Assembly (NCBI GenBank): GCA_045539595.1
Contig: JAZQFQ010000028.1
Location: forward strand, 1 to 12,638
Length of the DNA: 12,638 nucleotides
Direction: 5' to 3'
Origin: SIG701 sp045539595
GTDB taxonomy: Bacteria > Bacillota > Clostridia > Oscillospirales > CAG-272
Shown here: in pieces, positions 6,513-12,520 of the stretch
Numbering within the stretch: the stretch's first letter is position 1
How the letters are laid out: each line of letters begins with the position of its first letter
The notes under the pieces: generated by a model
Told to the model about the DNA's origin: nothing
Databases searched by the model: none
Seen by the model: only the letters and a program-made list of their open reading frames with translations
Made by a program: the position numbers and the translations under genes

Positions 6513-7706
6513 ATGCTTGATATCATCGCTATCCCCTTAGGATGGATTATCAAAGTATGTTATTCCCTGGTGAATAACTACTTCGTGGCGCTCCTTTTGT
6601 TTGCTATCGTCATGCAGATTATTCTTCTGCCCTTCAGCATCAAACAGCAGAAGAACAGCGTGCAGCAGGCAAAACTGGCACCCAAAACCGCGGCCATCCG
6701 TAAAAAGTATGCCGGCCGCAACGACGCACAAACCCAGCAGAAAATGCAGCAGGAAATCCAGGAGATGTATCAGAAAGAGAAGTTCAGCCCCTTCGGCGGC
6801 TGTCTGCCCCTCTTGATCCAGATGCCTATCCTGTTGGCGCTCTATAACGTGGTTATGAACCCCCTGCGTTATATCACCGGTATCTCCATGGATACCATCA
6901 ACCAGATCCAGACCCACATGACGGACGATCTGGGTATCGTCCTCAATCCCCGCGGACTGTATATCGATATTCTGAATCACGTCCGTGAGGATTTGCCCTA
7001 TTATGTGGAGAAATTCGCGGATCTCGCGGACAAGACCCTGCCCGATATGACCTTTATCGGCACCGATTTGTCCCAGATCCCCACCTTCACCTTCCAGCCC
7101 TTCGACTGGCTGATGTTGGTGCCTATCCTGACCTTCGTGTTCATGCTCCTGACCCAGAAGATCACCCGTATGTTCACCTACCAGTCCCCCGAGACCATCG
7201 AGGCCCAGAAGAGCCCGTCCATGAAAATCATGAACTGGTCCATGCCCCTGCTCTCTGTGTGGATCGCTTTCAGCGTTCCCGCCGCCATCGGCCTGTACTG
7301 GATCTTCCGCAACATCATCTCCTGCATCCAGCAGATCATCCTGGCCAATGTGATCCCCGCTCCCCGCTTCACGGAGGAGGATTACAAACGGGCGGAGAAG
7401 GAAATGAAGGTTCCCTCCAAACCCCGTCGGGAAATCAGCAAGGTGCCCCCGAAATCCCTCCATCATATCGATGACGAGGAGTATCAGGCCAAGCTGGAAG
7501 CCGCCTGGGAGAAAGCCAAGGCGGAGGAGGAAAAAGCCTCCGAGCCTGCGAAGGAGGAAGAGACCGTCACGCCCGCTCCCGTGAAAGAGGAGAAGAAGGA
7601 CGAGGCCCCCATCCTGAAGGAAGACGATAAGGTAAAGTACGAAAAGAAAGTAACCCCCACCTCCGGCCCCAAGTATCCGAAGACCGGAAAAAATTATAAG
7701 AAATAA
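6513..7706 (+). CDS. yidC: YidC/Oxa1/SpoIIIJ membrane protein insertase
   Basis: This 397-residue insertase places membrane proteins in the bilayer alone or with SecYEG. The YidC core segments are: first transmembrane helix about 21-42, cytoplasmic helical hairpin about 43-92, FSPFGGCLPLLIQMPILLALY (starting at 91) with the second helix, a roughly 75-residue external region, a third helix about 198-216, and the last helices about 240-280 (including PAAIGLYWIFRN). No signal peptide lipobox was seen. The Lys/Glu/Pro-rich cytoplasmic tail (285-397) is long and ends in a basic stretch, as in forms that bind ribosomes. At the place where SpoIIIJ and E. coli YidC carry the groove arginine, five residues before the conserved Pro40, there is Gln35. 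The ribosome site is weak, and jag follows 14 bases after the stop. Confidence 0.95.
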   Translation: MLDIIAIPLGWIIKVCYSLVNNYFVALLLFAIVMQIILLPFSIKQQKNSVQQAKLAPKTAAIRKKYAGRNDAQTQQKMQQEIQEMYQKEKFSPFGGCLPLLIQMPILLALYNVVMNPLRYITGISMDTINQIQTHMTDDLGIVLNPRGLYIDILNHVREDLPYYVEKFADLADKTLPDMTFIGTDLSQIPTFTFQPFDWLMLVPILTFVFMLLTQKITRMFTYQSPETIEAQKSPSMKIMNWSMPLLSVWIAFSVPAAIGLYWIFRNIISCIQQIILANVIPAPRFTEEDYKRAEKEMKVPSKPRREISKVPPKSLHHIDDEEYQAKLEAAWEKAKAEEEKASEPAKEEETVTPAPVKEEKKDEAPILKEDDKVKYEKKVTPTSGPKYPKTGKNYKK

Positions 7707-7720
7707 GTGACGGGATAACT

Positions 7721-9307
7721 ATGAAAAACGAAGTAATTGTTACGGCCAAAACCGTGGACGAGGCCATGGCGCAGGCGCGCCGTCAGTATGGATCCTCCGA
7801 GAACGAATTGGCCTTTGAGATTCTGGAAATGCCGAAGAAGGGATTCCTCGGATTCGGCGCTACCCCCGCAAAGGTGAAGGTGACCATCACCAAGGCACTG
7901 CCTGACGTGGATCTGTCCGATCTGGTGTCCTCCATCCGCAATATGAAGGTGGCTACCGACCGGGACGGTGAGGAGGAAAAAACACCCAAGCAGAATAAGC
8001 CCCAGCCCCGCCGTGAGGAAAGAAAGCCCAACGGAGGCAACAAGAATCCCCAGAACCAGAATAAGAATCCCCAGAAGAAAGAGCAGGCAAAGCCTCAGAA
8101 TACCCCCGCACCCAAGGCCAATCCCCAGCCCAAGCAGGAGAAGCCGGCCCCTGCGGTGAAGGAAGAAAAACCCGCCGTAAACGAAAACGATCTGCCCGCA
8201 GCTCTGCGCCGTCCGGTAAACAAGCCCCAGAACAACAAACAGAACAATAAGAATCCCCAGAAGAAGGAGAAACCCGCCCAGGCACAGCGCCCCGGCGAGG
8301 AAAAGAAGCAGGATCTGCTCTCCGCCGTGATGGGCATCAAGGCACCCCAAACCCCGGCTAATGTGCCCCAGGTAACGGTGACTCCCGTTCACGTGGAGAA
8401 AAAGAAGGAAAAGCCCGCCCCGGAGAAGAAGCCCGCTCCCGCCCCGGAGAAGAAGGCGGAAAAGGCTGTCCGTGAGGAGAAGCCCCACGTGGAATTCGTC
8501 ACCCCCGAGGAGATGGATTACGCGCTGAACTTCGCGAACACCCTGCTCAAGAATATGGATCTGTCCGCCACCGCCCACGCGGAGGAAGCCCCCGCCGATA
8601 TGGTGGTGCCCGAGGGCATGGTCTACGCCAAGATCGTCATCGACGGCGATGATACCGGCATCCTGATCGGCCACCACGGCGATACGCTGGACGCTATCCA
8701 GTACCTGGCCAACCTCTGCGCCAGCCGCAACAGCGGAAACGGTAAGAAGGAATTCGTCAAGATCGTGGTGGATATTGAGAATTACCGCGCCAAGCGGGAG
8801 GAAACCCTCCGCGCTCTGGCCCGCCGTATGTGCGCCAAGGCCGTGAAGTATAAGCGGAACTTCGTTCTGGAGCCCATGAATCCCTACGAGAGACGGATCA
8901 TCCACTCCGAGGTGCAGGGCATGGAGAACGTGTCCACCCACTCCGTGGGAAGCGATGAGAACCGTAAGATCGTCATCACCTACGAAGGTCCCGATAAGGC
9001 AAGCAATTCCCGCAAATCCCGGGATAAGAAAAAGAGCGATAAGCCCCGCAGCCAGCTGCCGAAGTTGTCCCGCGAGGAAATCGAGGCAAGAGAAAAGGAT
9101 CTGGCCGAGTACCGTGCAGAGCGTGAGACCGCACAGAAGCCCGTCCGTGCCAAATCCATCGATGATATCCGCATCGATTTGAGTGAGGATTCTACCCGCA
9201 CCTTCGGATCCATCGGAATGGACGAGGGTGTGGAGCCGGATAACGATCCCATCGAAAAGATCGCCGCCGAGGCGGAATCCGGGGAAGAAAACCTCAGAGA
9301 ATTTTGA
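7721..9307 (+). CDS. jag: KhpB/Jag/EloR RNA-binding protein with long low-complexity linker
   Basis: This 528-residue protein has the Jag layout: Jag_N domain (1-58, with KKGFLGFGATPAKVKV), a disordered Lys/Pro/Asn/Gln-rich linker (about 80-255), a KH domain (about 265-355, GILIGHHGDTLDAIQYL at 313-329) and an R3H domain (about 360-425, NPYERRIIH at 387-395). The family binds RNA and, in streptococci, acts with KhpA and influences cell elongation. Family members are often 200-350 residues. The excess comes from the linker, which repeats NKNPQKKE (113-120 and 176-183), and from a charged ~100-residue tail after the R3H domain. It is the last gene of the operon, immediately before a strong terminator. 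The ribosome site is weak, fitting coupling to yidC. Confidence 0.95.
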   Translation: MKNEVIVTAKTVDEAMAQARRQYGSSENELAFEILEMPKKGFLGFGATPAKVKVTITKALPDVDLSDLVSSIRNMKVATDRDGEEEKTPKQNKPQPRREERKPNGGNKNPQNQNKNPQKKEQAKPQNTPAPKANPQPKQEKPAPAVKEEKPAVNENDLPAALRRPVNKPQNNKQNNKNPQKKEKPAQAQRPGEEKKQDLLSAVMGIKAPQTPANVPQVTVTPVHVEKKKEKPAPEKKPAPAPEKKAEKAVREEKPHVEFVTPEEMDYALNFANTLLKNMDLSATAHAEEAPADMVVPEGMVYAKIVIDGDDTGILIGHHGDTLDAIQYLANLCASRNSGNGKKEFVKIVVDIENYRAKREETLRALARRMCAKAVKYKRNFVLEPMNPYERRIIHSEVQGMENVSTHSVGSDENRKIVITYEGPDKASNSRKSRDKKKSDKPRSQLPKLSREEIEAREKDLAEYRAERETAQKPVRAKSIDDIRIDLSEDSTRTFGSIGMDEGVEPDNDPIEKIAAEAESGEENLREF

Positions 9308-9311
9308 TACG

Positions 9312-9344
9312 AAAACCGCCGCAGGCAGCCTGCGGCGGTTTTTT
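9312..9344. terminator. Bidirectional intrinsic terminator between jag and the AraC gene
   Basis: AAAACCGCCGCAGG and CCTGCGGCGGTTTT form a 14-bp perfect stem around CAG, with a T-run on both strands. It begins five bases after the jag stop codon. On the other strand it directly follows the AraC-family stop, so it serves both convergent genes. Confidence 0.92.
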
Positions 9345-10096
9345 CATTTTTTCCTCTTCCATTGCCCCGGACTGATCCCCGTGCTCCGCTTGAACATCTT
9401 GGAAAAATTGCATACGTCCTCGTATCCCACCAGCTGGGCACTTTCCGCCACCGATGCCCCCGCTTCCAGATGCCGCTTGGCTTCCTCCAGCCGCACCGCC
9501 GTCAGATATTCCTTGATGGATTGTCCGGTTTTCTCCTTGAACAGCCGGGACAGATACCGCCTGTCCAGATTCATGGCCTCCGCGATCTGTTCCACCCGGA
9601 GATTCTGCATATAGGCCGCCCCGATGAAGTCCTTCACCCGGCGGACGTATTGGTTCGGGTGCTTTTTGGTCTCCAGCATTTCCGCGTACATGCGGAACAG
9701 ATTGGCCGCGATCTTGTACTCCCGCATGCTTTCCTCCCCGAACTCGGACAGCATCTTCTGCGCCCAGTTGGTGGTGAAGGAGATCACCGGCGGCAGATCC
9801 GCAAACCGATGACTCAGCGCCCCGTCAAAGCCGATCCATTGGTACACCCAGGGATGCTCCCGATCCGCCTCATAGGTGGTGATTTCCCCCGGCAGAATGA
9901 GAAATGCCTGTCCGGCATGGACGGAATAGGATTTTCCGTCCTTATACAAGGTGCCGCATCCGGCGGACACAAAATGAATGAGAGTATACGGCCGCACGGC
10001 GGGGCCGAAGCGGTGAGCACTTTTGCACGCCTCCTCTCCCACCAAAAGGGGATTGAGATCGTGCAGGCGGCGGTTGGCGAGGGCGGGTTGTTTCAT
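9344..10096 (-). CDS. AraC/XylS-family transcriptional regulator
   Basis: This 250-residue regulator has a cupin-like sugar-sensing arm at the N-terminus (about 1-95: HFVSAGCGTLYKDG, AGQAFLILPGEITTYEAD, WVYQWIGFDG), an intermediate helical region, and two helix-turn-helix motifs (about 165-186 IAEAMNLDRRYLSRLF and 214-240 ESAQLVGYEDVCNFSKMF), ending ...TGISPGQWKRK, as in the MsmR/RafR type of sugar-gene activators. AAAGGAC lies upstream of the ATG. It is divergent from the GH4 alpha-galactosidase gene, so the likely target is that gene and the likely inducer an alpha-galactoside or its product; both are inference. The roughly 900-base gap between the two genes is mostly filled by family A copy 2, which begins about 40 bases upstream of this start codon. 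Confidence 0.93.
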   Translation of the reverse strand: MKQPALANRRLHDLNPLLVGEEACKSAHRFGPAVRPYTLIHFVSAGCGTLYKDGKSYSVHAGQAFLILPGEITTYEADREHPWVYQWIGFDGALSHRFADLPPVISFTTNWAQKMLSEFGEESMREYKIAANLFRMYAEMLETKKHPNQYVRRVKDFIGAAYMQNLRVEQIAEAMNLDRRYLSRLFKEKTGQSIKEYLTAVRLEEAKRHLEAGASVAESAQLVGYEDVCNFSKMFKRSTGISPGQWKRKK

Positions 10097-10133
10097 GGGG
10101 TGTGTCCTTTCTTGAGATGAGGTTTATGATCGG

Positions 10134-10160
10134 TCAAAGGGGAGGTCGCTCCGCAGGAAT
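10134..10160 (+). repeat. Iterated end unit outside the left end of family A copy 2
   Basis: GTCAAAGGGGAGGTCGCTCC followed by GCAGGAAT repeats the pattern of the element's own terminus starting at 10161 (AATCAAAGGGGGGACCGCTC). It lies within the AraC gene's upstream region. Confidence 0.65.
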
Positions 10161-10229
10161 AATCAAAGGGGGGACCGCTCCCCGCAGGTCCCCCCGCGAG
10201 TTGGAGGGAATCTCCAACTCGATCATCCA
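10161..10229 (+). repeat. Left terminal inverted repeat of family A copy 2
   Basis: These 69 bases are the exact reverse complement of 10706-10774. The first mismatch is at 10230, after which similarity continues through CCCATGGG and a G-run. Confidence 0.9.
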
Positions 10230-10451
10230 CCCCATGGGCTTAGGGGGGCGCCCCCCAAGACCCCCCGGATCGGCGGAAAGCGAAACGGGAGAGCCAGCAT
10301 AAACGTCATCGTTTTTTTGAACGCACTCCGCAGGAGTGCGAGGGAAAGCGGGGAGTGAGGACAGCGGAAGATAAATCGTTTCATAAACTAATTATTTTCG
10401 CCAGCTTCCGTTAGTCGAAGGGGGAAGCGTTACTCCTAACTATACTTTATG

Positions 10452-10475
10452 ATGCCGCGGATGCGGCATTTTTTT
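10452..10475 (+). terminator. Terminator-like hairpin at the centre of family A copy 2
   Basis: ATGCCGC and GCGGCAT form a 7-bp stem around GGAT, followed by seven T on the plus strand. The stem differs in sequence from its counterpart in copy 1 at 4951-4974 but keeps pairing and the T-run. Confidence 0.6.
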
Positions 10476-10705
10476 ACGTGGGGTAGGAGAAGCGGTTCAT
10501 TTTTTGAATAACGGAACTGGATGTTGAATTTAGTTGGCGGGACGTCCCGAGTTCGTTATACGAACTCGCGGCGCCGTCCCCTACGATGATAGCTGATAAT
10601 GCGCATCTTTGATGCGCATTCAAAAAGCGATCGCGTTTTTGATGGCGATATACCTTAGATACACTTCGTTCTGGGGGTTTCGGGGATCCCCCCGAACCCA
10701 TGGGA

Positions 10706-10774
10706 TGGATGATCGAGTTGGAGATTCCCTCCAACTCGCGGGGGGACCTGCGGGGAGCGGTCCCCCCTTTGATT
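10706..10774 (-). repeat. Right terminal inverted repeat of family A copy 2
   Basis: Exact reverse complement of 10161-10229. It includes the same GAGTTGGAG / CTCCAACTC hairpin, which copy 1 lacks at both ends. Confidence 0.9.
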
Positions 10775-10821
10775 CTTCCAGAAGCGATCCCCCTTTTGTT
10801 CTTTCACAGCGATCCTCCCCT
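10775..10821 (-). repeat. Iterated end units outside the right end of family A copy 2
   Basis: On the minus strand two further degenerate units follow the terminus outward: GAACAAAAGGGGGATCGCTT then CTGGAA, and a shortened AGGGGAGGATCGCTGTGAAA. They carry the same AAAGGGG...CGCT pattern as those at 4611-4692. Confidence 0.65.
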
Positions 10822-10853
10822 ATGATATTTCCCACGAAGTGTGCTCCACTTTA

Positions 10854-10890
10854 TAGTTACATTTTACCATGTTTATGTTACCTTATGCAA
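10854..10890 (+). promoter_or_regulatory. Candidate activator sites upstream of melA
   Basis: Two similar 16-base segments start at 10854 and 10875, exactly 21 bases apart, with GTTAC in each (10856-10860, 10877-10881) and 10 of 16 bases the same by eye. Direct repeats two helical turns apart that abut the -35 are typical of AraC-family binding sites. The assignment to the neighbouring AraC gene is inference. Confidence 0.45.
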
Positions 10891-10918
10891 TAGATTTTTC
10901 TCCAATCTATGGTATAAT
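10890..10918 (+). promoter_or_regulatory. Predicted melA promoter with an inverted repeat over the -35
   Basis: TATAAT at 10913-10918 is preceded by TGG, an extended -10. No TTGACA-like -35 is present at the right distance. Instead ATAGATT (10890-10896) and AATCTAT (10904-10910) form an inverted repeat over the -35/spacer. A poor -35 fits a promoter that needs an activator; the inverted repeat could be a separate operator. Confidence 0.6.
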
Positions 10919-10996
10919 GTACACAGCATCCGGCGAGAGGACTCGCCCGGAGAACAAAAACCACAAAAATCCCACTTCAGAAAGGATATTTACCCG

Positions 10997-12316
10997 ATGA
11001 AAATTACGTTTATGGGCGCGGGAAGCACCGTCTTCTCGAAAAATGTGCTGGGTGACACCATGCTCACCGACATCTTCCACGATGTGGAAATAGCACTTTA
11101 TGACATCGACGGTCAGCGCCTGGAGGAATCCTATCTGCTGATTACCGCCATGAACCGCAGCATCAACGAGAACCGTGCCACCGTGAAAAAATATCTGGGC
11201 GTGGAAAACCGCAAGGAAGCCCTCCGCGGCGCGGATTTTGTGGTCAACGCCATCCAGGTGGGACTGTATGACCCCTGTACCATCATCGATTTCGAGATTC
11301 CCAAGAAATACAGCCTCCGCCAGACCATCGCCGATACTCTGGGCATCGGCGGTATCTTCCGCGGATTGCGCACCATCCACGTCATGAAGGATTTCGCCCG
11401 GGACATCGAGGAAGTCTGCCCCGACGCATGGCTGCTCAATTACACCAATCCCATGGCGATTTTGTCCGGCTATATGCAGCGGTACACCGGCGTGAAAACC
11501 GTTGGTCTTTGCCACAGCGTGCAGGTGTGTGCCTGGTCCATTCTGAAGGGCGTGGGCCTGGAGGATAAGTACGCCGGATGCCGTACCCAGATCGCCGGTA
11601 TCAACCATATGGCGTGGCTTCTGGATATCCGCGATAAGGACGGCAACGATCTCTATCCCGAGATCCGCCGCCGGGCCAAGGAAAAGAACGCCACCGAGAA
11701 GCACCACGACATGGTGCGCTTCGATTACATCGATAAATTGGGCTACTACTGCACGGAAAGCAGCGAGCATAATGCGGAATACAACGCCTTCTATCTCAAG
11801 GCCGGCCGGGACGATCTGGTCGAGAAGTTCAATATTCCCCTGGATGAATATCCCCGCCGTTGCGTGAACCAGATTGCCCGCTGGCAGAAGCAGAAGGAAG
11901 AATTGCTGAACGGCGGCGATGTGCAGCATAAGCGCTCCGCCGAATACGCGTCCCACATCATGGAAGCCATCACCACCGGCAAGCCCATCAAGATCGGCGG
12001 CAACGTGATCAACCACGGATGCATTTCCAATCTGCCCCCCCAGGCTTGCGTGGAGGTGCCCTGCCTGGTGGACAAAAACGGCATTACCCCCACCTATGTG
12101 GGCGATCTTCCCCTCCAGCTGGCGGCCATGAACTCCTCCAATATCTATCCCCAGCTGCTCACCATTGAAGCGGCCCGTACCGGTAAGATGGAATACGTCT
12201 ACCAGGCCGCCATGATGGATCCCCATACGGGCGCCCAGTTGTCCCCCGATGAGATCGTGGCCATGTGCAACGACCTCCGTGAAGCCCACGAAAACGCCGG
12301 CTATCCCGTGTTCTGA
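10997..12316 (+). CDS. melA: Alpha-galactosidase, glycoside hydrolase family 4 (MelA type)
   Basis: This 439-residue enzyme matches the GH4 alpha-galactosidase MelA along its length. GH4 enzymes use NAD+ and a divalent metal (usually Mn2+) in an oxidation-elimination mechanism, here expected on alpha-galactosides such as melibiose. The dinucleotide-binding start is MKITFMGAGSTVFSKN (1-16); later come TIADTLGIGGIFRGLRT (110-126), LNYTNPMA (147-154), GLCHSV (170-175, with metal-ligand Cys172), GINHMAW (201-207, His203), YYCTESSEHNAEY (250-262), PLDEYPRRCVNQ (281-292) and AAMMDPHTGA (404-413). The frame is open further upstream, but the ATG at 10997 matches the family start and follows GAAAGGA. 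No signal peptide, so it is cytoplasmic. It stands alone after its promoter with a divergent AraC regulator; no transporter gene is in the window. It ends in family B copy 2. Confidence 0.95.
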   Translation: MKITFMGAGSTVFSKNVLGDTMLTDIFHDVEIALYDIDGQRLEESYLLITAMNRSINENRATVKKYLGVENRKEALRGADFVVNAIQVGLYDPCTIIDFEIPKKYSLRQTIADTLGIGGIFRGLRTIHVMKDFARDIEEVCPDAWLLNYTNPMAILSGYMQRYTGVKTVGLCHSVQVCAWSILKGVGLEDKYAGCRTQIAGINHMAWLLDIRDKDGNDLYPEIRRRAKEKNATEKHHDMVRFDYIDKLGYYCTESSEHNAEYNAFYLKAGRDDLVEKFNIPLDEYPRRCVNQIARWQKQKEELLNGGDVQHKRSAEYASHIMEAITTGKPIKIGGNVINHGCISNLPPQACVEVPCLVDKNGITPTYVGDLPLQLAAMNSSNIYPQLLTIEAARTGKMEYVYQAAMMDPHTGAQLSPDEIVAMCNDLREAHENAGYPVF

Positions 12317-12328
12317 TGAAATACGAAA

Positions 12329-12366
12329 GGGGCTGTTGCATTTAGATGCAACAGCCCCGAATTTTT
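12329..12366 (+). terminator. First hairpin of family B copy 2, terminator-like, after melA
   Basis: A 13-bp perfect stem with loop TTAG is followed by GA and then ATTTTT. It is probably the main stop for melA transcription, though the T-run is two bases away from the stem. Confidence 0.65.
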
Positions 12367-12478
12367 ACGTTCGCGACGTAAAATTTCGAAAACACGCTGA
12401 AATTTGCGGCGAGATTGCCCGTGTTTTTGCCCATGTCGGGCAAAAGATGGCCGCATCAGCGGCCAAGGGAAAGCTCGC

Positions 12479-12516
12479 GGAGGTGACGCATGGCTACATG
12501 CGGCACCTCCTTTTTT
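12479..12516 (+). terminator. Intrinsic terminator at the distal end of family B copy 2
   Basis: GGAGGTG and CACCTCC, continued by CGCATG / CATGCG over one mismatch around loop GCTA, lead directly into six T. It has the standard form of a Rho-independent terminator on the plus strand and no T-run on the minus strand. Confidence 0.8.
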
Positions 12517-12520
12517 GACG

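Larger units (their letters stand above)
10161..10774. mobile_element. Family A MITE-like element, copy 2
   Basis: The ends are perfect inverted repeats over 69 bases (10161-10229 and 10706-10774), with similarity continuing inward to about 115 bases. Each end holds two hairpins: GGGGGGACC / GGTCCCCCC, and GAGTTGGAG / CTCCAACTC (left 10198-10220). The inner halves still resemble each other when one is reversed, for example CCAGCTTCCGTTA at left against CCAGTTCCGTTA at right, so the whole element is a decayed long palindrome centred on the hairpin at 10452-10469. It aligns with copy 1 in the same orientation, apart from an extra end hairpin and an internal block near 10537-10585. There is no transposase. 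It occupies the AraC-melA intergenic region. Confidence 0.87.
12329..12516 (+). repeat. Family B multi-hairpin repeat, copy 2 (3' of melA)
   Basis: Begins 12 bases after the melA stop. In order: a 13-bp perfect hairpin GGGGCTGTTGCAT / ATGCAACAGCCCC (12329-12358), TTTTACGT / ACGTAAAA with loop TCGCG (12363-12383), AAAACACG (12389-12396) pairing with CGTGTTTT (12420-12427), TTTGCCC / GGGCAAA (12426-12444), TGGCCGC / GCGGCCA (12448-12465, absent from copy 1), and the terminator hairpin 12479-12510 with six T. Apart from the extra hairpin, only a small number of scattered differences from copy 1 are visible. The same orientation relative to the upstream gene is kept in both copies. Confidence 0.88.

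Noticed and set aside
7694..8941. Minus-strand open frame opposite jag, rich in Leu and Gly
   Set aside because: Produced by the Lys/Pro/Glu codons of the Jag linker read in reverse; apparent membrane-like composition is an artefact.
10841..10996. Upstream extension of the melA frame
   Set aside because: It would run through the predicted promoter and -10; the ATG at 10997 matches the GH4 N-terminus.
10907..12289. Minus-strand open frame opposite melA (460 codons)
   Set aside because: Shadow of the GH4 gene, which has full-length family similarity.
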